This document shows, one piece after another, positions 51,451-61,113 of a DNA stretch of 64,000 nt (positions within the stretch are counted from its first letter, which is position 1; the number at the start of each line of letters is the position of its first letter). Source of the DNA: Ruminococcus flavefaciens (GTDB taxonomy: Bacteria; Bacillota; Clostridia; Oscillospirales; Ruminococcaceae); assembly GCF_900116855.1 (NCBI RefSeq), contig NZ_UETD01000002.1, forward strand, positions 186,001 to 250,000. Reading direction: 5' to 3'. The notes under the pieces are model-generated. The model was given only the letters and a program-made list of their open reading frames with translations, did no database searches and was not told the DNA's origin. The position numbers and the translations under genes are program-made.

Positions 51451-54143
51451 TGAAAAGAAAGAACATACAAAACAAAAACGGCATTTCTATCAGTGACAGC
51501 ATAGTAATGTCCGTAAAAAGGAAACACGCCAATTACCGCAAGCCGTTTTCCGCTGCGATAGCTATTATCGGTTTCGTTTCCATAATAAAAGCGTTTCTCG
51601 GAATGTTCCATTTCCATTATTCCGTCAGCACTGTCTTTATGGCTGCTGCTGTCATAGGTGCATTCTATCTGACACTTTCAATTATCAGCAAAAGAGCTTT
51701 ATGGGTCTACGCCGCTTCAGTTATAGTATTTGTTGTCTGTGCGTACAGAAAAGCCGCCAAGATAGCACTTGGTTTTAAATTTATATATAATATAGTATAT
51801 AAGGACGCCTATCACTCTGAAATAGAATACTATAAGGGACTAAAGTCGGCTCTTGAGGTATCTTCGGTCAATACACTGTTTATCTTCTATATCTGGCTTC
51901 TTGCAATCATAGTATTCTTCTTCACGATATGCCGCCCCAATCCCGTACTGCCGCTAATGGTAACATTCCCTGTGCTTGAGATAGGTATGTACAACGGTAT
52001 CAGGGTACCTGTTTTCTGGGGAATACTCTGTATAGCCTTCTGGCTGGCGCTTCTTGCCATGTCCACTATCGATGTGGGAGAGTATTCGGGAGGTCAGAGC
52101 GGATTTGTACGAAAGAACGATCTGTTCTTCCCCAAGCGGCACATGAAGCTGAAGGTCACTGAGAAGTGCGGTATGCTCATCATCGCTTCTGTTGTTGCGG
52201 TGGCAGCTGTTTCCTCATGCTTCCTGAAGCTGACTCACTATAAGCGCAGCGAAAAGATCGACAATAAGCGCCGGGAGATCACAGAGGCTCTCAACGACTT
52301 CTCATTCGATAATCTTGCAGAAAGCCTTTCAAATCTCTCAAACGCAATAGGCCTCGACTTTGAGTATGAAAACCATAAGCTCGGTACAAACGACCATGTA
52401 AAGTACAAAAATGTCACCGATCTTACCGTTACTCTTGAGCATCCGACAGACAATGCTATATACCTCAAGGATTATGCAGGTGCCATCTACAAGAACAACG
52501 AATGGTTCGGTCTTCCGTCATCAGCATATAAAAACGGTACTATCAAGGACTTTGATTCATACGATATCCATCCGCAGGACTATCCCGGACTGTTTTCAAA
52601 GCTGCTTGACCCTTCTCTCGAAGAAACCACAATATGGATCAAGCCCAGCGCAAAAAAGAGCAGGCATCTGTATTCTCCATACGGGACCATAAATGTCGGC
52701 TCACTCTCCTATAACAAGGACCTTACAGTATCGGACGGCAAAGCAAAAAAGGGCGAATGCTCTTACAAGTTCATAAATCTTGATACAAACTCCATATACG
52801 ATCAGCTTATCACTGTATCCGAACAGAACAGCCAGCGTAATTCGAGAGAGGTCTATTCGGCTTCCGATATCAAGCCCGCTGCTTTGCGCGACAGAATACA
52901 GAAATACTGTGATGAAAAGGGACTAATCTCATACGATGATTTCTTCCCCGTTGATTTCGGTATACCGGCTGATCCCGAATACCTTCTTTCCAAGGGCGAT
53001 GTTCTGCTTGCAGAGCTTATGCATAACAGCTATAAAGACTTTGTATATGAGAATTATCTTAAAGTCCCCGACACAGCTGCCATGAAAGAAGTCGAGGATG
53101 CCTACTCGGATATAATCACAATGTATGATGGCTCCGTCAGCAGCGAGTTCGAGACGCTGAATGCGATCAGGGACCGTATGTCATCGGAATGTACATATTC
53201 TCTTTACCCGAGAAAAACTCCTTCAAACCGCGATTTTGTCAACTATTTCCTGCTTGAGAACAAAAAAGGCTATTGTACTCACTATGCTACCTCAGGTGTA
53301 ATGCTGGCAAGAATGGCAGGGATCCCCGCACGTTATGCTACGGGATATATCCTTGTTGAAAAGGACATCGAAGGCGGTCATTCAAGCTCAGACGGTTCAG
53401 TCACCATTGATGTAAAGGACAACAGAAGTCATGCATGGGCTGAGATATATGTGGATAATATCGGCTGGATACCATACGAATTCACAGCAGGTTATTCCGC
53501 GCAGGAGATAAACACACAGCCCGTAACAACTGCCGAGCCTACAACAGCTGAGGATGCCACCACAACTACTAATGATCCGGCTTCAAGGACTACGGGCACT
53601 GTGAGCAAAGCAGCAGCTACTACCACATCAACAGCTGTAACAACAAAAACGGCAACCTCTATCGCCAAGGGCGGTGCAGGCTCCGGTTCCGGTCATGGAA
53701 TACATATCCCTAAGGTGCTAAAAAACATTCTTCTGTTACTTTTGGCACTTATCCTTATAACAGCTTTCATTCTTCTGAGAAGGAAGTTTATTCTGAGTCT
53801 GAGAGAAAAGCGCTTCACCACCGGAAAGGCAGAGCGTAAGGTTAGATATATGTATGCATATGCAGAAAAACTGCTCGAAGCTCTTGATATGAAGAGTGAA
53901 AACGGCAACTATAACAGCTTTGCAGATGAAGTCGAAAAGGCATACGGCGGCATTTATTTCAATGAGGGAGCATTCAGAAAGCTCACCGATACCGCTCTAA
54001 GGGCAAGCTTCAGTAAGGATACACCTACTGATAAAGACATCGAAGAGAGCCGCAGGACTATCGAGGCTATCTCCGATAAGCTCTATAAAAAAGCAAGCCG
54101 CTTCGACAAGCTGAGACTGATGTATATCAATGTTCTGAAATAG
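51450..54143 (+). CDS. Membrane transglutaminase-like protein
   Basis: The 897-aa protein has six N-terminal membrane helices (about residues 30-265), a large extracytoplasmic region with a transglutaminase-like core, a Thr-rich linker (about 695-745), a last membrane helix (about 750-772) and a DUF4129-like cytoplasmic tail. The core has Cys609 (KKGYCTHYATSGVMLARMAGIPARYATGY) and His661 (SHAWAEIYV); the third residue falls in WIPYEFT, with Glu where Asp is common. Its start overlaps the DUF58 stop by 1 nt. A protease or cross-linking role is known only by analogy. Confidence 0.88.
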   Translation: MKRKNIQNKNGISISDSIVMSVKRKHANYRKPFSAAIAIIGFVSIIKAFLGMFHFHYSVSTVFMAAAVIGAFYLTLSIISKRALWVYAASVIVFVVCAYRKAAKIALGFKFIYNIVYKDAYHSEIEYYKGLKSALEVSSVNTLFIFYIWLLAIIVFFFTICRPNPVLPLMVTFPVLEIGMYNGIRVPVFWGILCIAFWLALLAMSTIDVGEYSGGQSGFVRKNDLFFPKRHMKLKVTEKCGMLIIASVVAVAAVSSCFLKLTHYKRSEKIDNKRREITEALNDFSFDNLAESLSNLSNAIGLDFEYENHKLGTNDHVKYKNVTDLTVTLEHPTDNAIYLKDYAGAIYKNNEWFGLPSSAYKNGTIKDFDSYDIHPQDYPGLFSKLLDPSLEETTIWIKPSAKKSRHLYSPYGTINVGSLSYNKDLTVSDGKAKKGECSYKFINLDTNSIYDQLITVSEQNSQRNSREVYSASDIKPAALRDRIQKYCDEKGLISYDDFFPVDFGIPADPEYLLSKGDVLLAELMHNSYKDFVYENYLKVPDTAAMKEVEDAYSDIITMYDGSVSSEFETLNAIRDRMSSECTYSLYPRKTPSNRDFVNYFLLENKKGYCTHYATSGVMLARMAGIPARYATGYILVEKDIEGGHSSSDGSVTIDVKDNRSHAWAEIYVDNIGWIPYEFTAGYSAQEINTQPVTTAEPTTAEDATTTTNDPASRTTGTVSKAAATTTSTAVTTKTATSIAKGGAGSGSGHGIHIPKVLKNILLLLLALILITAFILLRRKFILSLREKRFTTGKAERKVRYMYAYAEKLLEALDMKSENGNYNSFADEVEKAYGGIYFNEGAFRKLTDTALRASFSKDTPTDKDIEESRRTIEAISDKLYKKASRFDKLRLMYINVLK

Positions 54144-54153
54144 GGGGATCAAC

Positions 54154-54744
54154 ATGAAAATCGATAACTCAGGATATCTCTTTAAAGCAATACTCCTTAC
54201 TGTATGCGGCGTACTTCTGACATTCTTTCCTGGAGTCCTTGCATGGGTATTCTATATAATCGGCGGAATCGTCATTATCGGAAGCCTTCTGACAGGCTTC
54301 AGCGGCGGTGATGGAGGTTCACTGTTCTCCGTCGGTATGGTCGGCGCAGGTATCGGATTATTCATAATGTACCTGCCGAAGCTTATAAGCACTCACATTG
54401 CAGGCATAGCAGGTCTGATACTTGTAATAGTTGGTATAGTTCAGATAGTAAGGTCACGAAAAAAAGACTTTACCAATGGCATGAAAACAGTCCAGCTTGT
54501 ATTCGGCATACTGCTTCTCGTAGCAGGAATATTCTTCATGTTCAATCCATTCCATGCCAGCAAGATCATCCGTATTCTCACAGGAGTTGTACTTCTCCTC
54601 TTTGCCGCATTCAACTACTATGTTGTCTATGTTATCAATCAGAGAAACGCAGGCAACATAAGCAGCAGTTCAGGCAGCTCTCCTGATATCATCGATACTT
54701 CGGGAGTCGAAAAGCCTGACGAGATAAACAATCGCATCGAATAA
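54154..54744 (+). CDS. DUF308 (HdeD-like) membrane protein
   Basis: The 196-aa protein consists of six short hydrophobic helices in three Gly-rich pairs (for example LAWVFYIIGGIVIIGSLLTG and LVFGILLLVAGIFFMFNPF), the DUF308/HdeD pattern, and a polar Ser/Asp/Glu tail. HdeD is linked to acid resistance in E. coli; that role is not established here. It lies 10 nt after the transglutaminase-like gene and closes the operon before a terminator. Confidence 0.8.
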   Translation: MKIDNSGYLFKAILLTVCGVLLTFFPGVLAWVFYIIGGIVIIGSLLTGFSGGDGGSLFSVGMVGAGIGLFIMYLPKLISTHIAGIAGLILVIVGIVQIVRSRKKDFTNGMKTVQLVFGILLLVAGIFFMFNPFHASKIIRILTGVVLLLFAAFNYYVVYVINQRNAGNISSSSGSSPDIIDTSGVEKPDEINNRIE

Positions 54745-54749
54745 CACTG

Positions 54750-54779
54750 ATACTGCCGAGATATCGGCAGTATTTTTTT
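54750..54779 (+). terminator. Terminator of the MoxR operon
   Basis: ATACTGCCGA and TCGGCAGTAT form a 10-bp stem with a 4-nt loop, then a run of Ts. Confidence 0.88.
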
Positions 54780-54801
54780 GTACAGCAAACCGAACAAGTG
54801 T

Positions 54802-54830
54802 TTGACAACGATAGGGATATGTGATATAAT
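54802..54830 (+). promoter_or_regulatory. Promoter of the TerB/BrxD/helicase operon
   Basis: TTGACA (54802-54807), 17-bp spacer, TATAAT (54825-54830), both consensus, so the operon is likely expressed constitutively unless repressed. Confidence 0.75.
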
Positions 54831-54864
54831 GTAAGTTGAACATTCAGAAAAGGGTGCGTGAAAA

Positions 54865-56373
54865 ATGTCGGATACAAAAGAGATACTTCAACAGATACTC
54901 AATGACGAAAAGCTTCTGAAAAGCCGTGCTTTCCGCGACCGCGTCTACACTGACGAACCCATTATCCGAACAGCATCACAGCTTCCGCGCCCCAAAACTC
55001 CCGAAAAGATAAAGGAGATGAGAGGACTCGCCTTCACTCCCGAAGCCTACTGGAAAACATCTGCATGGCTTTTCTACACACAGGGAAAATTCATGGAGGA
55101 CTTTGAGGACGTTTTCCCGTATAATGAGGACTTTGTCAAATACTATCCGTCATACCGCGATATGACAACAGAACAGCTGAGAGGCTATTTTTCATGGCGC
55201 ACAAAAGTTCGCAAGGGAAAAGTCGAAAAAGCTCCGGAGCCATTTGTATATGTATATCTGTACGAGTTGATAAACTGCATAGGCTATTCAGAGCCGACAG
55301 AATGCTTTAAGCAGTTCAGCGGCTTCTGTCAGCAGTACGCTTCCATAGATGACAGCATTGCAAAATACACGGATACATGGCTCAAGGACTTTATCGTGTA
55401 TTACGGGCTGGACAGCTCATTTGCCGATGAACTTGAAGATATACGCTATGATAAGCAGCTTCTTACCCTTATACACTGGAATGAACACAGCAATGACGAG
55501 CTTTTCGCAGCTATTGATGATCTGTCCTCATATCAGCTGAAAAAGTCACTGTTTTACGTAGCATTTCCCGAGGATATAAAAGAAGTCGTTGTCAGAAGCT
55601 TCATAAGCCTATCGGACTTTTTCCGCGATAAAAGGAAGAACTCCCTCTGTGACAAGCTTTTCGGCAATATTGTTGAATGCTCGTATAATATGTTCGCTTC
55701 ATCTATATTCTACGACAGACAGTCGCTGAGAGACTGCGAGTATGCTCTCAACGAAATACACTCATTTACTTGTAAAAGCGGTAAGTGGAAGTGCCGTAAA
55801 TACTTCGGAAACCGCGGCAGGAACGGTCATCTCGGCGACCTCGTCAAAGCTATTGACAGTCTTATGCGCGAGAAAAAGGACTTTAAGCACAAGATAAGCT
55901 ATACGGGCGTCTCAAAAACTGCGGTAAAGCTCATACAAGCAGAGATAGACACTCTGTATGAGGGGCAGCGCCGCGCTGAGGCAACTAAAATAGAGATAGA
56001 CCTGTCGAAGCTTGCCGGGATAAGGAAGTCTGCCGACAGCACTCGTGAGAAGCTTCTGGTCGATGATGAGGAGCCTGAGATAATTACAGCTCCCCATGAG
56101 CCTGTTGTTTCTGAGGCTGTCTCCGAGGTAAATGATGAAAGTCCTCTTGACAGTGACGAAAAGCTGTTCATAAAGGCGCTTCTGTACGGCAGAGATACCA
56201 ATGCAGCGGCAAAAAGCTGCGGAAAGATGGTCTCTATCCTTGCGGACAGCATAAACGAAAAGCTCTTTGATCTCTTCGGCGATACAGTCATAGACTTCTC
56301 TGCCGACAGCCCCGAGCTTATAGAAGATTACACAGACGAACTGAGAGAAATGTTCCCCGATAATAAGGAGTAA
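54865..56373 (+). CDS. TerB-N/TerB-C domain protein
   Basis: The 502-aa protein has a TerB-N domain (about residues 55-235), seen in WKTSAWLFYTQGKFMEDFEDVF, YYPSYRDMTTEQLRGYFSWRTKVRKG and VYVYLYELINCIGYSEP. A helical middle part follows. The TerB-C region (about 365-500) begins with IEIDLSKLAGIRKSADSTREKLLVDDEEPE. TerB-N and TerB-C proteins were linked by comparative genomics (Anantharaman, Iyer and Aravind) to stress or DNA-processing systems together with ATPases and helicases, as here. The central metal-binding TerB domain itself is not evident. It is the first gene of the operon, 4 nt before the ATPase gene. Confidence 0.88.
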   Translation: MSDTKEILQQILNDEKLLKSRAFRDRVYTDEPIIRTASQLPRPKTPEKIKEMRGLAFTPEAYWKTSAWLFYTQGKFMEDFEDVFPYNEDFVKYYPSYRDMTTEQLRGYFSWRTKVRKGKVEKAPEPFVYVYLYELINCIGYSEPTECFKQFSGFCQQYASIDDSIAKYTDTWLKDFIVYYGLDSSFADELEDIRYDKQLLTLIHWNEHSNDELFAAIDDLSSYQLKKSLFYVAFPEDIKEVVVRSFISLSDFFRDKRKNSLCDKLFGNIVECSYNMFASSIFYDRQSLRDCEYALNEIHSFTCKSGKWKCRKYFGNRGRNGHLGDLVKAIDSLMREKKDFKHKISYTGVSKTAVKLIQAEIDTLYEGQRRAEATKIEIDLSKLAGIRKSADSTREKLLVDDEEPEIITAPHEPVVSEAVSEVNDESPLDSDEKLFIKALLYGRDTNAAAKSCGKMVSILADSINEKLFDLFGDTVIDFSADSPELIEDYTDELREMFPDNKE

Positions 56374-56377
56374 AACT

Positions 56378-57697
56378 ATGAAAATACCAAAGAGAATAGC
56401 CTCCGCAGTCATCAATTCCCTCAAGGGCGGAGTTGTGCCGCGAACAGGTCTGCCTTATATAACCGTCGGCCGTGAGACCGAGATAGACGCTCTCCTCCAC
56501 GACGTAGATATAATTGCCGACGGCGGAGCTGCCTTCCGCTTTATCTCAGGCAAGTACGGCAGCGGTAAAAGCTTTCTCCTCCAGACCATTAGAAGCCATG
56601 TTATGGACAGGAACTTCGTCGTTGTTGACGCCGACCTTTCCCCCGAAAGAAGACTTCAGGGTACAAAGGGTCAGGGACTTGCTACCTACAAGGAGCTGAT
56701 CCGCAATATGTCAACAAAGACTCGTCCCGACGGAGGTGCTCTTACACTTATCCTTGACAGATGGATAAGCGGTGTGCAGAGCGAAACTGCCGCTGAAACA
56801 GGTATGTCCCCTGATTCTCCCGAGTTCGGCAAGGCTGTGGAGAAGAAGATATACGAGGTGATCAACGCTCTCAGCGAAATGGTACACGGCTTCGATTTCG
56901 CAAGGCTGCTCACTATTTATTACCACGCATCAGCTGACGGAAATGATGAGGAAAAGGCTAAGGTGGTAAAGTGGTTCCGCGGTGAATATGTCAACAAGAC
57001 CGAAGCAAAGTCAGAGCTTGGCGTCAATATCGTCATCAGTGACGATGACTGGTATGAGTATATCAAGCTCTTTGCAATGTTCCTGAAAATGGCAGGCTAC
57101 AACGGGCTCCTCGTGCTTATTGATGAGCTTGTGAATATATACAAGATCCCCAACAGCATAACAAGGCAATACAATTATGAAAAGATACTGACCATGTACA
57201 ACGACACCCTGCAGGGAAAGGCAAAGTATATCGGTATCATCATGGGCGGCACTCCTCAGTGTATCGAGGACACGCGCCGCGGAGTATACAGCTATGAGGC
57301 TCTCCGCTCACGACTGGCTGAGGGACGCTTCGGCCGCGAGGGTGTCAGGGATATGCTGGCTCCCGTTATACACCTTATCCCCCTCACCTATGAGGAGATG
57401 CTGGTGCTAACTGAAAAGCTTGCTGATATCCATGCTCAGCTCTTTGACTATGAACAGAAAATTACTCAGGAGGACATGATCCGCTTTATACAGCTGGAGT
57501 TTTCCCGTATCGGCTCTGACAGCCATATCACTCCCCGTGAGGTCATACGCGACTTCATTGAGCTCCTTGACATAGTTTTCCAGAATCCGCAGATAAACAT
57601 AAGCGAGTTCATCGCTTCCGACTCCATGGCTCATGTAAAGCCTTCTGTGGGTCAGGACGACCAGACAGATGAAGAATTCGCCGAGTTTGAGATATAA
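56378..57697 (+). CDS. BREX BrxD-like (DUF2791) P-loop ATPase
   Basis: The 439-aa ATPase has Walker A SGKYGSGKSF (residues 57-66), Walker B LLVLIDELVNIY (Asp249), and the family patterns IASAVINSLKGGVVPRTGLPYITVGR and DADLSPERRLQGTKGQGL, with the ending ITPREVIRDFIELLDIVFQNP. This is the DUF2791/BrxD group of STAND-like ATPases found in BREX and Pgl defence loci next to the BrxHI helicase. AAGGAG precedes the ATG. None of the defining BREX genes (pglX, pglZ) is in the window. Confidence 0.88.
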   Translation: MKIPKRIASAVINSLKGGVVPRTGLPYITVGRETEIDALLHDVDIIADGGAAFRFISGKYGSGKSFLLQTIRSHVMDRNFVVVDADLSPERRLQGTKGQGLATYKELIRNMSTKTRPDGGALTLILDRWISGVQSETAAETGMSPDSPEFGKAVEKKIYEVINALSEMVHGFDFARLLTIYYHASADGNDEEKAKVVKWFRGEYVNKTEAKSELGVNIVISDDDWYEYIKLFAMFLKMAGYNGLLVLIDELVNIYKIPNSITRQYNYEKILTMYNDTLQGKAKYIGIIMGGTPQCIEDTRRGVYSYEALRSRLAEGRFGREGVRDMLAPVIHLIPLTYEEMLVLTEKLADIHAQLFDYEQKITQEDMIRFIQLEFSRIGSDSHITPREVIRDFIELLDIVFQNPQINISEFIASDSMAHVKPSVGQDDQTDEEFAEFEI

Positions 57698-57708
57698 GGA
57701 CTTGCAAT

Positions 57709-59946
57709 ATGAGTATTTTTGAAAGATACGCTCCTTTTATACAAGACTTCATTTACCGTAATAACTGGGAGTCTCTCCGCGCAATTCAAGCTGCGGCAGG
57801 TGATGCTATTTTCAATACCGACGAGAACGTCCTGCTTACTGCTTCGACTGCCTCGGGAAAGACTGAGGCTGCCTTCTTCCCTATTCTGACACTTTTCAGT
57901 GAGGATATGCCGAGTACGGTCGGAGCTATTTATATCGGTCCGCTGAAAGCTCTTATAAACGACCAGTTCATGCGTCTCAACGAGCTTTGCGAGGAAGCAC
58001 ATATCCCTGTCTGGCACTGGCACGGCGACGTTGCACAGTCCCACAAGAGCAGGATGCTGAAAAATCCTTCGGGTATTCTCCAGATAACACCCGAATCCCT
58101 TGAAGCTATGCTCCTCCGCAAGCACGCTCTTATACCAAAGCTGTTCGGTGACCTGCGATTCATCGTCATAGACGAGATACACTCTCTTATGCGAGGTGAC
58201 CGCGGCGGTCAGACTATCTGCCTTATCGAAAGACTGTGCAGAATGGCAGGTGCTGACCCGAGAAGGATAGGTCTTTCAGCCACGATCGGCGATCCTACTG
58301 CCGCAGGCGAGTTTCTCTCCTACGGCACAGGCAGAGGAACTGTTATCCCAAAGATCGAAAGCAAGGGAGTAAAGTGGAGACTCTCCATGGAACATTTCTA
58401 TATCAGTCAGCAAAATCAGCCCGACGAAAAGAACACCACCGAGGGACTGCCTGTTTTAGATGACAAAACCGATACTGCACCCGAACACGCTGATGCAGGT
58501 ATGGGATATATCTTTGAACATACCAGAGGCAAGAAGTGTCTTGTTTTCGTCAATTCACGGGAGGAGTGCGAGGCGGTGACAACTACACTGCGTTCCTACT
58601 GCGAAGCTAACCACGAGCGTGACAGGTTTCTCATACATCACGGAAACCTCTCCGCGGCTTACCGTGAGACCGCAGAACAAGCCATGAAAGACGAAGATAC
58701 CTTTATGACCACCTGCACCACTGCTACTCTTGAACTTGGTATCGACATCGGCAGGCTTGAACGCGCTTTCCAGATAGATGCGCCGTTTACCGTATCATCC
58801 TTTCTGCAAAGAATGGGGCGCACAGGCAGACGAGACCTGCCGCCAGAGATGTGGTTCGTTATCCGTGAGGAGCTTCCCGAGCCGCGGTCTATGCTTCCCG
58901 AGACTATACCGTGGAAGCTCATTCAGGGTATAGCTCTTATACAAGTATATCTGGAGGAACGATGGGTGGAACCGCCAAAGCTTGACCGCCTGCCATTCAG
59001 TCTGCTCTATCATCAGACTATGAGCACTCTCGCTTCAAGCGGCGAGCTGTCCCCTGCGGCGCTGGCATCAAAGGTACTGTCGCTGAAATACTTTCACAGG
59101 ATATCGCAGGAGGACTACAAGGTGCTGCTCAGACACCTGCTCGAAAATGACCACATCCAGCGTACAGACGAAGGCGGTCTCATCGTCGGACTCGCAGGAG
59201 AACGCATCGTGAACAGCTTCAAGTTCTATGCAGTCTTTCAGGAGAATGAGGAGTATACTGTCCGCTGGGGATCTCAGGAACTTGGTACCATAGTCACGCC
59301 GCCGCCAAAGGGCGAAAAGATCGCGATCGCAGGTCATGTGTGGATAGTGGAGGAAGTTGACCATAAAAGGCGCCTTGTCTACTGCGAGCAGATAAAAGGA
59401 AAAGTCCCCGCATATTTCGGAGACTGTCCCGGAGATATAAACACTAAAATAATCCTGCGTATGAGAGATGTCCTCAGAGAAGATAAAAAGTACCCGTACC
59501 TTATGAAAAATGCTGTTGCAAGACTTGCACAGGCGCGTCTGACCGCTCGGAACTCGGGCGTCATCGATCAGCCGCTCATTTGTCTCGGCGGCAATATGTG
59601 GTGTCTGTTCCCTTGGCTTGGTACATACGCTTTCTTCGCCATGGAGCGCTTCCTGAAGCTGAAATGCGGCGACAGGTTAGGGCTCCGAGGCATGGACTCC
59701 TCCCGCCCGTATTATATACAGTTCACCATGAAAGTGTCTCCGCAGGAATTCTTTGCAATTCTTATCGAAGAAGCCGAAAAGGAGTTTGATCCCCTCGATC
59801 TTGTTTATCAGGGGGAAGTACCCGTATTCGAGAAGTATGATGAGTTCCTTCCGCCTGAACTTGTGCGTAAAGGATTCGCTTACGGAATACTGAATATCAA
59901 CGAAATGAAGTCACGAATACTTAGTTGGAAAGAATTAATTCATTAA
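57709..59946 (+). CDS. Lhr-like (BrxHI-like) DEAD/DEAH-box superfamily 2 helicase
   Basis: The 745-aa helicase has motif I STASGKT (residues 46-52), motif Ia GPLKALINDQ, motif II DEIH (155-158), motif III LSATI and motif VI QRMGRTGRR (about 368-376). An Lhr-type C-terminal region follows with no nuclease domain visible. Lhr-like helicases are 3'-5' DNA translocases; BrxHI is the BREX member. It is the third gene of the operon, 11 nt after the BrxD-like gene, and no terminator was found after it. Confidence 0.9.
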   Translation: MSIFERYAPFIQDFIYRNNWESLRAIQAAAGDAIFNTDENVLLTASTASGKTEAAFFPILTLFSEDMPSTVGAIYIGPLKALINDQFMRLNELCEEAHIPVWHWHGDVAQSHKSRMLKNPSGILQITPESLEAMLLRKHALIPKLFGDLRFIVIDEIHSLMRGDRGGQTICLIERLCRMAGADPRRIGLSATIGDPTAAGEFLSYGTGRGTVIPKIESKGVKWRLSMEHFYISQQNQPDEKNTTEGLPVLDDKTDTAPEHADAGMGYIFEHTRGKKCLVFVNSREECEAVTTTLRSYCEANHERDRFLIHHGNLSAAYRETAEQAMKDEDTFMTTCTTATLELGIDIGRLERAFQIDAPFTVSSFLQRMGRTGRRDLPPEMWFVIREELPEPRSMLPETIPWKLIQGIALIQVYLEERWVEPPKLDRLPFSLLYHQTMSTLASSGELSPAALASKVLSLKYFHRISQEDYKVLLRHLLENDHIQRTDEGGLIVGLAGERIVNSFKFYAVFQENEEYTVRWGSQELGTIVTPPPKGEKIAIAGHVWIVEEVDHKRRLVYCEQIKGKVPAYFGDCPGDINTKIILRMRDVLREDKKYPYLMKNAVARLAQARLTARNSGVIDQPLICLGGNMWCLFPWLGTYAFFAMERFLKLKCGDRLGLRGMDSSRPYYIQFTMKVSPQEFFAILIEEAEKEFDPLDLVYQGEVPVFEKYDEFLPPELVRKGFAYGILNINEMKSRILSWKELIH

Positions 59947-59960
59947 TCGCAAAAATTGTC

Positions 59961-59989
59961 TTGATTTTTCAGCTAAAAAGTGATATAAT
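59961..59989 (+). promoter_or_regulatory. Promoter of the LysR gene
   Basis: TTGATT (59961-59966), 17-bp spacer, TATAAT (59984-59989). Confidence 0.6.
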
Positions 59990-60030
59990 ATTAAGCACAA
60001 AAATGACAAAGGATAAAGGTAGGATGTATT

Positions 60031-60969
60031 ATGAAAATTCAGCAGCTTGAATATGTAATTGCTGTAGCAAGAGAAGGAAGTATCACTAAGGCGGCAAAAA
60101 AACTGTATCAGGCACAGCCTAATATCAGTATCGCCCTTAAAGAGCTTGAAGCTTCTCTTGGCATACAGATCTTCAACCGCTCTCCCAACGGCATGATCCT
60201 TACTCCCGAAGGTGAGGAATTCCTTGCAAGAGCTCAGACAATCGTTGACGAAATGCAGAGCCTTGAAAGAGATTATGCACAGACTCCCGAAAATGAGCTG
60301 AAGCTCAAGGTCGCAGCCGCTCGTTCAACTTATGCGACTACTGCAATGGGTAAACTCATCAGCGACTACTCAGAAAAAACCGACAAGATCGAAGTACACG
60401 TCATGGAGACAAGTACCGCAAAGGTCATGGAAGATATATGTGCAGGTAAATATGATATCGGTTTTATCAGGATACCCAGCACCTACGCTGACATGATCGA
60501 AAGCCGTCTCAAAGCCCGTAATCTTGTTGGACGCACTGTTATGGAGTTCCCGCTCCAGATCGTCATGGGTATGAATCATCCTCTTGCAAAATATGAGGAT
60601 ATCCCCTATGAGCTCCTCTTTGATTATCCCGAGATAATCCACGGTGATGATGAGCCTGAAATGATGAGACGAGCTTCCATCAATCAGGACTATGATGATA
60701 AGCGCTCCACAAAGCGTATCTTCATCTACGACAGAGGTACACAGGTAAGTATGCTCAAAACAGTTAAGAACTCATATATGTGGGTTCCTCCCATGTCACA
60801 GAAGGTACTGAAGTACAATGACCTCGTAACAAGAAAATGTTCATACGCAAACAATCTCAACAGAGATATGATCATTTACCGTAAGGCAAGTGAAAACAGC
60901 ACACTCATTGCTGACTGTATCAGAGCAGTTTACGAGTATGCTGATAAGGTCGAAGGACTTGAAATATAA
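60031..60969 (+). CDS. LysR-family transcriptional regulator
   Basis: The 312-aa protein has the N-terminal winged helix-turn-helix (residues 1-60: MKIQQLEYVIAVAREGSITKAAKKLYQAQPNISIALKELEASLG, listed here as consecutive family blocks) and a LysR substrate-binding domain (about 90-300). The ligand is unknown. It is monocistronic between its promoter and a strong terminator, and no divergent target gene is present, so targets are probably elsewhere or autoregulated. Confidence 0.92.
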   Translation: MKIQQLEYVIAVAREGSITKAAKKLYQAQPNISIALKELEASLGIQIFNRSPNGMILTPEGEEFLARAQTIVDEMQSLERDYAQTPENELKLKVAAARSTYATTAMGKLISDYSEKTDKIEVHVMETSTAKVMEDICAGKYDIGFIRIPSTYADMIESRLKARNLVGRTVMEFPLQIVMGMNHPLAKYEDIPYELLFDYPEIIHGDDEPEMMRRASINQDYDDKRSTKRIFIYDRGTQVSMLKTVKNSYMWVPPMSQKVLKYNDLVTRKCSYANNLNRDMIIYRKASENSTLIADCIRAVYEYADKVEGLEI

Positions 60970-60974
60970 TTATA

Positions 60975-61016
60975 CCCCGATCAGACGGCTTTCCGTCTTT
61001 GATCGGGGCTTTTTTT
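60975..61016 (+). terminator. Terminator of the LysR gene
   Basis: CCCCGATCA, an inner ACGG/CCGT hairpin, TGATCGGGG, then CT and a T-run. Confidence 0.88.
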
Positions 61017-61020
61017 GGCG

Positions 61021-61107
61021 AAAAAAAGAATGAGAGCCATTAGGGGGGAGGTTCTCATTCTTAATAAGGGGATATGAGATTGTCATTTATGAAAGAATGA
61101 CTTTCCA
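61021..61107 (-). ncRNA. Candidate small RNA with C-rich unpaired segments
   Basis: A promoter at 61114-61142 reads on the minus strand into about 87 nt that hold no gene. The RNA would have a 5' hairpin GTCATT/AATGAC (61101-61082), a single-stranded stretch with TCCCC (near 61075-61065), and a terminal hairpin AAGAATGAGA/TCTCATTCTT (61062-61026) whose loop contains CCTCCCCCC, followed by seven Ts. The layout (promoter, two hairpins, T-run) is that of a trans-acting sRNA, and the C-rich segments could pair with Shine-Dalgarno sequences. It is not matched to any known family. Confidence 0.55.
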
Positions 61108-61113
61108 TAAATT

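Noticed and set aside
54802..59946. A complete BREX system
   Set aside because: Only BrxD-like and BrxHI-like genes are present. No pglX methyltransferase, pglZ, brxA/B/C or pglW is in the window, so the name BREX is not justified.
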